A DNA stretch of 64,000 nucleotides. Source: Streptomyces minutiscleroticus (GTDB taxonomy: Bacteria; Actinomycetota; Actinomycetes; Streptomycetales; Streptomycetaceae). Below the pieces are notes generated by a model. The model made no database searches and had not been told where the DNA came from. It saw nothing but the letters and a program-made list of their open reading frames with translations. The stretch covers positions 310,001 through 374,000 of the forward strand of contig NZ_BMVU01000002.1 in assembly GCF_014650875.1 (NCBI RefSeq). Direction: 5' to 3'. The translations under genes and the position numbers were made by a program. This document shows positions 30,394 to 38,670 of the stretch, piece after piece. Position 1 is the first letter of the stretch. Each line of letters starts with the position of its first letter.

Positions 30394-30464
30394 GAGCGGC
30401 ACCGCCCGAAGCGGAAGCGGCACCGCCCGAACCAGGAGCGATACCGCCCGGAGCGGGAGCGGCC
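30394..30464 (+). repeat. ~21-bp imperfect tandem repeat after glpX
   Basis: Three diverged units of the type GGAGCGGCACCGCCCGAAGC follow the glpX stop directly. Non-coding. Confidence 0.55.
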
Positions 30465-30496
30465 GCCCCGGCCGGCCGGTCCGGGGCGGCGCACGG

Positions 30497-30534
30497 CGAA
30501 GGGGCACCCCCGGTGCGGAGGGGGTGCCCCTTCG
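30497..30534. terminator. Terminator between glpX and the WhiB-like gene
   Basis: Perfect 15-bp arms CGAAGGGGCACCCCC and GGGGGTGCCCCTTCG with an 8-nt loop, between convergent genes. Confidence 0.8.
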
Positions 30535-30543
30535 GCGTGCCGG

Positions 30544-30921
30544 TCAGCCGGCGGCCGCTATCTGGCCGGCGGGGCGGGCCGCCTTCTTCAGTTCGAGGTC
30601 GCGGCGGCGGCGCCGGGCGAGGACCACCCGGCGCTCGGCCGCGGTGAGGCCGCCCCACACGCCGTACGGTTCGGGCTGCAGCAGCGCGTGCTCGCGGCAC
30701 TCGACCATCACGGGACAGCGTCCGCAGACCCGCTTCGCCGCCTCCTCGCGGGAGAGCCGCGCCGCGGTCGGTTCCTTGGAGGGCGCGAAGAACAGGCCCG
30801 CCTCGTCACGGCGGCACACGGCCTCCGTGTGCCACGGCGCGTCCTGATCCCTCTCACGCACCGGCACCCGCTGGGGCGGAAGGGCAGCGACCTGCAGGGG
30901 CTGATGCGGCGGTTGTAGCAC
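30544..30921 (-). CDS. WhiB-like iron-sulfur transcription factor
   Basis: 125 residues. GTG 30921 has AGGAG 6 nt upstream. Four cysteines in the WhiB spacing C-x29-C-x2-C-x5-C (VCRRDEAGLF, then VCGRCPVMVEC) should bind a [4Fe-4S] cluster. GVWGGLTAAERR is the family turn, followed by a basic DNA-binding tail (VVLARRRRRDLELKKAAR). Wbl proteins act with the principal sigma factor on redox- or development-linked genes. From its position between glpX and a fumarase gene it may be the equivalent of S. coelicolor wblI, but this rests on remembered synteny. Confidence 0.93.
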   Translation of the reverse strand: MLQPPHQPLQVAALPPQRVPVRERDQDAPWHTEAVCRRDEAGLFFAPSKEPTAARLSREEAAKRVCGRCPVMVECREHALLQPEPYGVWGGLTAAERRVVLARRRRRDLELKKAARPAGQIAAAG

Positions 30922-31083
30922 GGTCTACTCCTGACGACGGCTTCGCGAGCGAGAGACGACGCAGCAAGCCTTACCCGCTGTACGCGCGCCTATGCACTGA
31001 GTCCCGGTCCCCGGCAGGGCGCGGACCGGGCGCCCCGGCACGAACGGAACAAGTCGCTCCGCGATCCGTCGCGTTCGCGACCG

Positions 31084-31794
31084 TCAACGGCCGAGGTGTT
31101 TGCGCAGACGGTCGTGGACGAGGTCCTGCACCCTGTCCCGGAGGTCCTCGATCAGCCGGCCCCGCTTGGGCTTGGCCGTGACGCTCCCCAGCACGGCGAG
31201 GCCGTCGACGCGCACCACCGGCGCGTCCGGCTCGGCCGACTCCAGGGAGGTGATCTCGAAGGCGCCGAGCACACCGCCGCCGTCGCCGTGCAGCGACACG
31301 TTCTCCGGGACGCGGATCTGCACGTCGCCGAAGATCGAGAAGACCTTGATCATGACGTGTTGGTACTCGAACAGGGCCTCACTGAGGTCCAACTCGACGC
31401 TGCCGAAGACCGCGTACACGTGCGTACGGCGGCCGACGCGGCGGCGGCCCCTGCGCACCGCGGCGCTGAAGACCGCCACCACGTTGTCGTCGGGCTCCAG
31501 GGGGACGGCCCCGGCCGCGGGGCGGGCGGACGGCGGGGCGTACACCCCCTCCGGGCGGCGCCGGTGGGCGCCGGGCAGGTCGCGGACGAGCGGCTCCAGC
31601 TCGCCGACGGTCTTGGCGCGGTAGACCTCCTCGACCCGCTCGGCGTGCTCCTCGGGGGTCAGCCGCCCCTCGGCCAGGGCCTCGCGCAGGACGTCCGCGA
31701 AACGGTCGCGGTCGGCGTCGGACGCGCGCAGGTCAGAGGCGCGCGGATCGGCAGGGGTCCGCGGGCCGGGCTCGGTGCGCTTGTGAAGGTCCAC
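31084..31794 (-). CDS. DUF1707 protein with LiaF-like C-terminal domain
   Basis: 236 residues. GTG 31794 (VDLHKRTEPGPRTP) has no ribosome site; TACGCT lies 6 nt upstream. The DUF1707 domain is at about 20-75 (RASDADRDRFADVLREALAE, then GRLTPEEHAERVEEVYRAKT). The C-terminal half (about 115-215) has the repetitive beta pattern of cell-wall-active-antibiotic response proteins (VAVFSAAVRRG, HVYAVFGSVELDLSEALF, SIFGDVQIRVPENVSL). No membrane segment is seen. A role in envelope stress is suggested by the domain pair only. Confidence 0.88.
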   Translation of the reverse strand: MDLHKRTEPGPRTPADPRASDLRASDADRDRFADVLREALAEGRLTPEEHAERVEEVYRAKTVGELEPLVRDLPGAHRRRPEGVYAPPSARPAAGAVPLEPDDNVVAVFSAAVRRGRRRVGRRTHVYAVFGSVELDLSEALFEYQHVMIKVFSIFGDVQIRVPENVSLHGDGGGVLGAFEITSLESAEPDAPVVRVDGLAVLGSVTAKPKRGRLIEDLRDRVQDLVHDRLRKHLGR

Positions 31795-31800
31795 CGCAGC

Positions 31801-31806
31801 AGCGTA
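31801..31806 (-). promoter_or_regulatory. -10 hexamer TACGCT of the DUF1707 gene
   Basis: Minus-strand TACGCT, 6 nt, then GTG 31794, with no ribosome site. Confidence 0.5.
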
Positions 31807-31910
31807 CCGAAACGCGATAGATCGCGACTACCCCCTCGCGAGACCTGTGGACGGCGGATGCGCGCGCCGACTGAGCCTTACCTCACAAACACACAGGACA
31901 TCGCGGGTCC

Positions 31911-31916
31911 TACGCT
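31911..31916 (+). promoter_or_regulatory. Possible -10 (TACGCT) of the class I fumarase gene
   Basis: TACGCT about 90 nt before the fumarase ATG in the divergent region. The -35 is not convincing. Confidence 0.3.
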
Positions 31917-32008
31917 GGTGGACGCTGCCAATGGAGGCCAGCCGCCGGCGAGTGAGCCAAAGAGGCGCGCCCGTGCCGGAGCCGTCTGTCGAGTGAGGAA
32001 TGGGCGAG

Positions 32009-33676
32009 ATGCCTGAGTTCGCGTACACCGATCTGCTCCCCCAGGGAGAGGACACCACGCCGTACCGGCTGGTGACCTCCGAGGGCGTCTCCACCTTCGA
32101 GGCCGGCGGGCGCACGTTCCTCAAGGTCGAGCCCGAGGCGCTGCGCAAGCTCGCCGAGGAGGCGATCCACGACATCCAGCACTACCTGCGCCCGGCCCAC
32201 CTCGCGCAGCTGCGCCGCATCGTCGACGACCCCGAGGCGTCGAACAACGACAAGTTCGTGGCGCTCGACCTGCTGAAGAACGCCAACATCGCCGCCGCGG
32301 GCGTGCTGCCCATGTGCCAGGACACCGGCACGGCGATCGTCATGGGCAAGCGCGGCCAGAACGTCCTCACCGAGGGCGGCGACGAGGAGGCGCTGAGCCG
32401 CGGCATCTACGACGCGTACAAGAACCTGAACCTGCGCTACTCGCAGATGGCCCCGCTGACCATGTGGGAGGAGAAGAACACCGGCTCCAACCTCCCCGCC
32501 CAGATCGAGCTGTACGCCACCGACGGCGGCGCCTACAAGTTCCTCTTCATGGCCAAGGGCGGCGGCTCGGCCAACAAGTCCTTCCTCTACCAGGAGACGA
32601 AGGCCGTCCTGAACGAGACCTCCATGATGAAGTTCCTGGAGGAGAAGATCCGCTCCCTCGGCACGGCCGCCTGCCCGCCGTACCACCTGGCGATCGTCGT
32701 CGGCGGCACCTCCGCGGAGTTCGCCCTGAAGACCGCCAAGTACGCCTCCGCGCACTACCTGGACGAGCTGCCCGCCGAGGGCTCCGAGCTGGGCCACGGC
32801 TTCCGCGACAAGGAGCTGGAGGAGAAGGTCTTCGAGCTCACGCAGAAGATCGGCATCGGCGCGCAGTTCGGCGGCAAGTACTTCTGCCACGACGTCCGCG
32901 TGGTGCGCCTGCCCCGGCACGGCGCGTCCTGCCCGGTCGCCATCGCCGTCTCCTGCTCCGCCGACCGCCAGGCCGTCGCCAAGATCACCGCGGAGGGCGT
33001 CTTCCTGGAGCAGCTGGAGACCGACCCGGCGCGCTTCCTGCCGGACACGACGGACGAGCAGCTGGAGTCCGAGGGCGACGTCGTGAAGATCGACCTCAAC
33101 CAGCCGATGGACGCCATCCTGGCGGAGCTGACCAAGTACCCGGTCAAGACCCGCCTGTCGCTGTCCGGCCCGCTGGTCGTGGCCCGCGACATCGCGCACG
33201 CCAAGATCAAGGAGCGGCTGGACGCGGGCGAGGAGATGCCGCAGTACCTGAAGGACCACCCGGTGTACTACGCCGGCCCCGCGAAGACCCCCGAGGGCTA
33301 CGCGTCCGGCTCCTTCGGCCCGACCACGGCCGGCCGCATGGACTCCTACGTCGAGCAGTTCCAGGCGGCGGGCGGCTCCAAGGTGATGCTGGCCAAGGGC
33401 AACCGCTCGCAGCAGGTCACCGACGCCTGCGGCGCCCACGGCGGCTTCTACCTGGGCTCCATCGGCGGCCCCGCCGCGCGCCTGGCGCAGGACTGCATCA
33501 AGAAGGTCGAGGTCGTCGAGTACGAGGAGCTCGGCATGGAGGCCGTCTGGAAGATCGAGGTCGAGGACTTCCCGGCGTTCATCGTGGTCGACGACAAGGG
33601 CAACGACTTCTTCAAGGACCCGGCCCCGGCGCCGACCTTCACGTCCATCCCCGTGCGCGGCCCCGGCCTGGGCTGA
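32009..33676 (+). CDS. fumA: Fumarate hydratase class I (iron-sulfur type)
   Basis: 555 residues, single-chain class I form with both alpha and beta domains. It converts fumarate to malate using a [4Fe-4S] cluster. ATG 32009 ([15 protein letters not shown]) has GAGGA 9 nt upstream and is preferred over ATG 32000. Cluster cysteines are expected in [36 protein letters not shown] and nearby; [19 protein letters not shown] is a strongly conserved stretch. The C-terminal domain carries [21 protein letters not shown] class II fumarase follows 115 bp downstream on the same strand. Naming as fumA or fumB differs between genomes. Confidence 0.95.
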   Translation: MPEFAYTDLLPQGEDTTPYRLVTSEGVSTFEAGGRTFLKVEPEALRKLAEEAIHDIQHYLRPAHLAQLRRIVDDPEASNNDKFVALDLLKNANIAAAGVLPMCQDTGTAIVMGKRGQNVLTEGGDEEALSRGIYDAYKNLNLRYSQMAPLTMWEEKNTGSNLPAQIELYATDGGAYKFLFMAKGGGSANKSFLYQETKAVLNETSMMKFLEEKIRSLGTAACPPYHLAIVVGGTSAEFALKTAKYASAHYLDELPAEGSELGHGFRDKELEEKVFELTQKIGIGAQFGGKYFCHDVRVVRLPRHGASCPVAIAVSCSADRQAVAKITAEGVFLEQLETDPARFLPDTTDEQLESEGDVVKIDLNQPMDAILAELTKYPVKTRLSLSGPLVVARDIAHAKIKERLDAGEEMPQYLKDHPVYYAGPAKTPEGYASGSFGPTTAGRMDSYVEQFQAAGGSKVMLAKGNRSQQVTDACGAHGGFYLGSIGGPAARLAQDCIKKVEVVEYEELGMEAVWKIEVEDFPAFIVVDDKGNDFFKDPAPAPTFTSIPVRGPGLG

Positions 33677-33751
33677 CCCGTACGCGTACCCGACCGGGAC
33701 GGCGGCCCGCCCGCCGTCCCGGCGGCCCGCCCGCGTCGCTCGGACGGGTGA

Positions 33752-33770
33752 CGTCCGGAACATCCGGACG
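33752..33770. promoter_or_regulatory. Perfect dyad upstream of fumC
   Basis: CGTCCGGA-ACA-TCCGGACG, 8-bp arms with a 3-nt centre, 21 bases before the fumC ATG. It could be an operator or a small hairpin. Confidence 0.35.
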
Positions 33771-33791
33771 GCCCCGCACGCTGAACAGGAC

Positions 33792-35180
33792 ATGAGCGAC
33801 GACTACCGCATCGAGCACGACTCCATGGGAGAGGTCCGCGTCCCCGCCGACGCCAAGTGGCGGGCCCAGACCCAGCGCGCCGTGGAGAACTTCCCGATCT
33901 CCGGACAGCACCTGGAGCGGGCGCACATCGAGGCGCTGGCCCGCATCAAGGCGGCCGCGGCCAAGGTCAACGCCGAGCTGGGCGTGCTCGACCAGGACGT
34001 GGCCGACGCCATCCAGGAGGCGGCCGCCGAGGTCGCCGAGGGGCGCTGGGACGCGCACTTCCCGGTCGACGTCTTCCAGACCGGCTCCGGCACCTCGTCC
34101 AACATGAACACCAACGAGGTCGTCGCCACGCTCGCCACCGAGCGCCTGGGCCGCCCGGTCCACCCGAACGACCACGTCAACGCCTCCCAGTCGTCGAACG
34201 ACGTCTTCCCGTCGTCGATCCACATCGCGGCGACCGCCGCCGTCACCGGGGACCTGATCCCGGCCCTGGAGCACCTCGCCGCCGCGCTGGAGCGCAAGTC
34301 CGAGGAGTTCGCCGACGTGGTGAAGTCCGGGCGCACGCACCTGATGGACGCCACGCCCGTGACCCTGGGCCAGGAGTTCGGCGGGTACGCGGCCCAGGTG
34401 CGCTACGGCGTCGAGCGGCTCAGGGCCTCCCTGCCGCGCCTGGCGGAGCTGCCGCTGGGCGGCACGGCCGTCGGCACCGGCATCAACACCCCGCGCGGCT
34501 TCTCCGCCGCCGTCATCGCCGAGGTCGCCCGCACCACCGGGCTGCCGCTGACCGAGGCCCGCGACCACTTCGAGGCGCAGGGCGCGCGCGACGGCGTCGT
34601 CGAGACCAGCGGGCAGCTGCGCACGATCGCGGTCGGCCTCACGAAGATCGCCAACGACCTGCGCTGGATGTCCTCCGGGCCGCGCACGGGGCTCGCCGAG
34701 ATCGCCCTGCCCGACCTGCAGCCCGGCTCCTCGATCATGCCGGGCAAGGTGAACCCGGTCATCCCCGAGGCCGTGCTGATGGTCGCGGCGCAGGTGATCG
34801 GCAACGACACGACGGTCACCACCGCGGGCGCCGCCGGCAACTTCGAGCTGAACGTGATGCTCCCGGTGATCGCCAAGAACGTGCTGGAGTCGGTCCGGCT
34901 GCTGGCGAACGCCTCCCGGCTGCTCGCCGACCGCACCGTCGACGGCATCACCGCCGACCGCGAGCGGGCCCGCGAGTACGCCGAGTCGTCCCCGTCCGTC
35001 GTGACGCCGCTGAACAAGTACATCGGGTACGAGGAGGCGGCGAAGGTCGCCAAGAGGTCGCTCGCCGAGCGGAAGACGATCCGCGAGGTCGTCCTGGAGT
35101 CCGGCTACGTGGACCGCGGCGACCTCACCCTGGAGCAGCTGGACGAGGCCCTGGACGTGCTGCGCATGACGCGGCCCTGA
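33792..35180 (+). CDS. fumC: Fumarate hydratase class II
   Basis: 462 residues. An oxygen-stable, cluster-free homotetramer catalysing the same reaction as the upstream gene product. ATG 33792 ([18 protein letters not shown]). Family sites: [52 protein letters not shown] and the signature [16 protein letters not shown]. The catalytic serine loop is the last of these. Its 3' end carries a duplicated 24-bp hairpin-forming unit. Confidence 0.96.
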   Translation: MSDDYRIEHDSMGEVRVPADAKWRAQTQRAVENFPISGQHLERAHIEALARIKAAAAKVNAELGVLDQDVADAIQEAAAEVAEGRWDAHFPVDVFQTGSGTSSNMNTNEVVATLATERLGRPVHPNDHVNASQSSNDVFPSSIHIAATAAVTGDLIPALEHLAAALERKSEEFADVVKSGRTHLMDATPVTLGQEFGGYAAQVRYGVERLRASLPRLAELPLGGTAVGTGINTPRGFSAAVIAEVARTTGLPLTEARDHFEAQGARDGVVETSGQLRTIAVGLTKIANDLRWMSSGPRTGLAEIALPDLQPGSSIMPGKVNPVIPEAVLMVAAQVIGNDTTVTTAGAAGNFELNVMLPVIAKNVLESVRLLANASRLLADRTVDGITADRERAREYAESSPSVVTPLNKYIGYEEAAKVAKRSLAERKTIREVVLESGYVDRGDLTLEQLDEALDVLRMTRP

Positions 35181-35227
35181 GACCGGCGGAGCCGCCGCGG
35201 CACAGACCGGCGGAGCCGCCGCGGCAC
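35180..35227 (+). repeat. 24-bp tandem duplication with internal hairpins after fumC
   Basis: Two identical 24-bp units beginning AGACCGGCGGAGCCGCCG; the first shares the last base of the fumC stop codon. Each holds CGGCGGAGCCGCCG, so the pair may act as a tandem terminator. Confidence 0.75.
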
Positions 35228-35280
35228 GTCCCACGGGCCGAACCGTGACGCGTGCCGCAGCGGCGTATGCCCAGGACACC

Positions 35281-35286
35281 TACTAT
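35281..35286 (+). promoter_or_regulatory. -10 hexamer TACTAT of the DUF402 gene
   Basis: TACTAT, 6 nt, then ATG 35293, with no ribosome site. Confidence 0.55.
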
Positions 35287-35292
35287 CTGGCC

Positions 35293-35985
35293 ATGACAGA
35301 GGACGGAGCGGTGACACGAGTGGAAGCGGGCGGCCCCGGCGCGCACTGGGCCCCCGGGACGCAGATCCTGTGGCGGTACCGGGAGAACGGCGGCCCGCGG
35401 TTCCACATAGCGCGCCCCGTCACGGTCGTCGAGGACACCGAGGACCTGCTCGCCGTGTGGATGGCGCCGGGCACCGAGTGCGTGCGGCCGGTGCTCGCCG
35501 ACGGCACGCCGGTCCACGCCGAGCCGCTGGAGTCGCGCTACACCAAGCCGCGCACGGTGCGGCGCGACCGCTGGTTCGGCACGGGCGTGCTGAAGCTGGC
35601 GCGGCCCGGCGAGCCGTGGTCGGTGTGGCTGTTCTGGGAGCCCGGCTGGCGCTTCAAGAACTGGTACGTCAACCTGGAGGAACCGCTGGTCCGCTGGTCC
35701 GGCGGCGTCGACTCCGAGGACCACTTCCTCGACATCTGCGTCTACCCGGACCGCAGTTGGGAGTGGCGTGACGAGGACGAGTTCGCGCAGGCCCAGCGGG
35801 CCGGTCTGATGGACGCGCGGCAGGCGGAGGGGGTGCGGCTCGCGGGGCGGTCGGCGGTGGAGTCGATCCGCGCCTGGGAGGCGCCGTTCTCGGCCGGCTG
35901 GCAGCACTGGCGGCCCGATCCGTCCTGGCCGGTGCCGCCGCTGCCGGACGACTGGAACCGCACCGCGGCGCATTTGACCACATGA
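35293..35985 (+). CDS. DUF402 domain protein
   Basis: 230 residues from ATG 35293 (MTEDGAVTRVEAGGPG); an earlier GTG in frame would place the -10 hexamer TACTAT inside the gene. The DUF402 core lies about 20-190: ILWRYRENGGPRFHIARPV, SVWLFWEPGWRFKNWYVNLE and GGVDSEDHFLDICVYPDRSW, then EWRDEDEF. Characterised relatives (FomD-like, Ntdp) are metal-dependent nucleoside or CMP-ester phosphatases, and the conserved Asp/Glu and Lys residues needed seem present. Substrate unknown. Trp-rich C-terminus. Confidence 0.88.
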   Translation: MTEDGAVTRVEAGGPGAHWAPGTQILWRYRENGGPRFHIARPVTVVEDTEDLLAVWMAPGTECVRPVLADGTPVHAEPLESRYTKPRTVRRDRWFGTGVLKLARPGEPWSVWLFWEPGWRFKNWYVNLEEPLVRWSGGVDSEDHFLDICVYPDRSWEWRDEDEFAQAQRAGLMDARQAEGVRLAGRSAVESIRAWEAPFSAGWQHWRPDPSWPVPPLPDDWNRTAAHLTT

Positions 35986-35990
35986 GACCC

Positions 35991-36021
35991 TTGTAGTGTC
36001 CCCCTGGTGCAACCGTAGGAT
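35991..36021 (+). promoter_or_regulatory. Possible promoter for the SpoIIE-RsbW unit
   Basis: TTGTAG (35991-35996) and TAGGAT (36016-36021) are 19 nt apart, about 140 bases before the small gene at 36162. Confidence 0.3.
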
Positions 36022-36161
36022 CGTCCTCCGCAACGATGTCAGAACCGGTGCGCAGCACCGGCGTTGAGGCGTGGTGGCCGTGTGGCGGACGGAACGCGCA
36101 CCGGAAGTCCACAGCACATCTGCACCGGGTCTGACCCGACGTCACCGAGGGGCGGCAGGAC

Positions 36162-36356
36162 GTGAGCGAGGGGTACGAGGGCTACAGCGGTACGGCTCGA
36201 AGAGGGCCGGCCGGGCCGCCCGCGCCGGTGGCCGGGCCCGGCTCCGATCGCACGGAGGTTCCGTTCCCGGCACGGCCATTGCGGGTATCCGGTCTTCTGC
36301 GGGCCGAACTGCACGCACGGCGCGCGGCCCCGGACGGATGGATTCGACAGGCGTGA
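36162..36356 (+). CDS. Possible small protein coupled to the SpoIIE-RsbW gene
   Basis: A 64-residue frame from GTG 36162 (VSEGYEGYSGTARRGPAGPP) to a TGA overlapping the GTG of the next gene by four bases (GTGA). The second half (FPARPLRVSGLLRAELHARR, then AAPDGWIRQA) looks helical. The overlap is the best argument for it. Third codon positions are less GC-rich than in neighbouring genes, which argues against. It may be a leader peptide or not be real. Confidence 0.4.
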   Translation: MSEGYEGYSGTARRGPAGPPAPVAGPGSDRTEVPFPARPLRVSGLLRAELHARRAAPDGWIRQA

Positions 36357-38449
36357 CGGAGCACCCCATCTCCCACGAGAACGGCCGGTCCGACGCTGCC
36401 CGGTCCCCCGCCCCCGCGGATCCGCGCGGGGCGCTCCTGCGCGGCCGGGAGACGGCGCAGCCGCCGGGCCTCGCGGCGCCGGCGCCCGGGGGCGGACCGG
36501 AGCCGTGCCCCCCGGCGGGCACCGACCGGGCGGCCGGCCTCCCCCGCGCGTGCGCGGACGCCTCCGCTGCGGCCGGCGACCCCGGCTCCGAGCACTCCCA
36601 GCCCGCGGCGGGCGAGCCGGGCACGCACCGCCCGCGGCCCGTGCCCGAGGACGTCGCCCCGGCCGGGCCCGGCGGCGCCCCCACGGCCGCCGGGTCCGGC
36701 GGCGCGGACCGCCGCACCGGCCGGGGCCCCGCGCCCGGCACCCCGATGCCGATGCGCCGCGACGGCGACCGGCTCCGCTTCGTCGGCGCCGCGACCCGCC
36801 GCATCGCGCGCGGCATCGACCTGGACGAGATCGTGATGGGGCTGTGCCGGGCGACCGTGCCGACCTTCTCGGACGCGATCCTGGTCTATCTGCGCGACCC
36901 GCTGCCGGTCGGCGACGAGCGGCCCTCGGGCCCGGTCGTGCTGCGGCTGCGGCGCACCGACCACATCCCGGAGGACCGTGACACCGACGGGTTCCTGCTG
37001 CCCGCGACGCAGCCGGTGGAGCCCGACCTCGGGGCCACCACCGAGCTGTGCGAGGTGCGGCCCGGCGGCGCGCTGGCCGAGGTGCTGCGCGGCGTACGGC
37101 CCGTGTTCGCGGACGCGCCCGCCGCCCGGGCGGCGCTGCCCGAGCTGATCGGCGCCGACCTGCCGGTGCCCGGCGGGCAGCGCGCGATCCTGGCCCCGCT
37201 GCGCGGCCGCCGGCGCGTCATCGGCGCGGCCCTCTTCCTGCGCGGCCCCGAGCGGCCCGCGTTCGAGACGGACGACCTGCTGGTCGCGGCCCAGCTCGCC
37301 ACGCACAGCGCGCTCGGCATCGACAAGGCGGTGCTGTACGGCCGCGAGGCGTACATCGCCGACGAGCTGCAGCGCACGATGCTGCCCGAGACGCTGCCGC
37401 GCCCCACCGGCGTGCGGCTGGCGAGCCGCTATCTGCCGGCCGCCGAGACGGCCCGGGTGGGCGGCGACTGGTACGACGCGATCCCGCTGCCGGGCAGCCG
37501 GGTCGCCCTCGTCGTCGGCGACGTCATGGGCCACTCCATGACCTCGGCCGCGATCATGGGGCAGCTGCGCACCACCGCGCAGACCCTGGCCGGACTCGAC
37601 CTGCCGCCGCAGGAGGTGCTGCACCACCTCGACGAGCAGGCCCAGCGCCTGGGCAGCGACCGCATGGCGACCTGCCTGTACGCCGTCTACGACCCGGTCT
37701 CGCACCGCATCACCATCGCCAACGCCGGGCATCCGCCGCCGGTGCTGCTCCACCTGGGCGGGCGCGCCGAGGTGCTGCGCGTGCCGCCGGGCGCCCCCAT
37801 CGGGGTCGGCGGGGTGGACTTCGAGGCGGTCGAGCTGGACGCCCCGGCCGGGGCCACGCTGCTGCTCTACACCGACGGTCTGGTGGAGTCGCGGCTGCGC
37901 GACGTGTGGACCGGCATAGAGCAACTGCGCGAGCGGCTGTCCGCGACCGCGCAGCTGACCGGCCCCGACCACCCGCCGCCCCTTGAGGCTTTGTGCGACG
38001 AGGTGCTCGACATGCTCGGCCCGGGCGACCGGGACGACGACATCGCGCTGCTCGCCGCCCGCTTCGACGGGATCGCGCCCAGCGACGTGGCGTACTGGTT
38101 CCTGGAGCCGGAGGACTCCGCGCCCGGCCGGGCCCGGCGGCTGGCCCGCCGCGCCCTGGCCCGCTGGGACATGGAGGAGCTGACCGACGCCGTCGAGCTG
38201 CTGGTCAGCGAGGTCGTGACCAACGCCGTGCGGTACGCGACACGGCCGGTGACGCTGCGGCTGCTGCGCACCGAGGTGCTGCGCTGCGAGGTCGGCGACG
38301 ACGTGCCGCAGCTGCCGCGGCTGCGCCAGGCGCGCGCCACGGACGAGGGCGGGCGCGGCCTGTACCTGGTGAACCGGCTGGCCAGACGGTGGGGCGCGAC
38401 GCGGCTGAGCACGGGCAAGGTGGTCTGGTTCGAGCTGAACCGGGGCTGA
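36353..38449 (+). CDS. GAF-SpoIIE phosphatase with C-terminal RsbW-like kinase domain
   Basis: 698 residues from GTG 36353 (VTEHPISHENGRSD); ATG 36338 is an alternative. Residues 1-130 are Pro/Gly/Ala-rich and disordered. A GAF-type sensor follows at about 135-330 (ARGIDLDEIVMGLCRATVPT). The PP2C/SpoIIE domain covers about 345-565 (RVGGDWYDAIPLPGSRVALV, VVGDVMGHS, NAGHPPPVLL, YTDGLVESR, DRDDDIALLAAR). The HATPase_c domain covers about 580-695 (LLVSEVVTNAVRYATRPV, DEGGRGLYLVNRLARRWG, GKVVWFEL). It should act on an anti-sigma-factor antagonist. It is similar in layout to the 11.4-14.1 kb gene but lacks its PAS domains. Confidence 0.9.
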   Translation: MTEHPISHENGRSDAARSPAPADPRGALLRGRETAQPPGLAAPAPGGGPEPCPPAGTDRAAGLPRACADASAAAGDPGSEHSQPAAGEPGTHRPRPVPEDVAPAGPGGAPTAAGSGGADRRTGRGPAPGTPMPMRRDGDRLRFVGAATRRIARGIDLDEIVMGLCRATVPTFSDAILVYLRDPLPVGDERPSGPVVLRLRRTDHIPEDRDTDGFLLPATQPVEPDLGATTELCEVRPGGALAEVLRGVRPVFADAPAARAALPELIGADLPVPGGQRAILAPLRGRRRVIGAALFLRGPERPAFETDDLLVAAQLATHSALGIDKAVLYGREAYIADELQRTMLPETLPRPTGVRLASRYLPAAETARVGGDWYDAIPLPGSRVALVVGDVMGHSMTSAAIMGQLRTTAQTLAGLDLPPQEVLHHLDEQAQRLGSDRMATCLYAVYDPVSHRITIANAGHPPPVLLHLGGRAEVLRVPPGAPIGVGGVDFEAVELDAPAGATLLLYTDGLVESRLRDVWTGIEQLRERLSATAQLTGPDHPPPLEALCDEVLDMLGPGDRDDDIALLAARFDGIAPSDVAYWFLEPEDSAPGRARRLARRALARWDMEELTDAVELLVSEVVTNAVRYATRPVTLRLLRTEVLRCEVGDDVPQLPRLRQARATDEGGRGLYLVNRLARRWGATRLSTGKVVWFELNRG

Positions 38450-38610
38450 GGGAGCGCCCGCCGGGAGGGCCCGCGTCCGCTTCCGGGGGGCGTCGCCCGC
38501 CCCGTCCCGGACCGCGCGCCGCGGTACCGGCGCGCCGCCGGCAAGGACCCGGGCGGCCGGATCGCGACCGGGGCCGACGGCTTTCGGCGGCATCCGGCGG
38601 CATCACGGAC

Positions 38611-38646
38611 GAGGGCGTCCGGGACCGAGCGGTCCCGGGCGCCCTC
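38611..38646. terminator. Terminator between SpoIIE-RsbW and PBP genes
   Basis: A 16-bp stem with one mismatch, GAGGGCGTCCGGGACC against GGTCCCGGGCGCCCTC, and a 4-nt loop, between convergent genes. Confidence 0.75.
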
Positions 38647-38670
38647 GCCGGTGCGGCGTGCGCCGCCCGG

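Noticed and set aside
36071..36352. N-terminal extension of the second SpoIIE protein
   Set aside because: The frame is open, but its composition is unlike the rest of the protein, and the GTGA overlap with the small upstream frame gives a better start.
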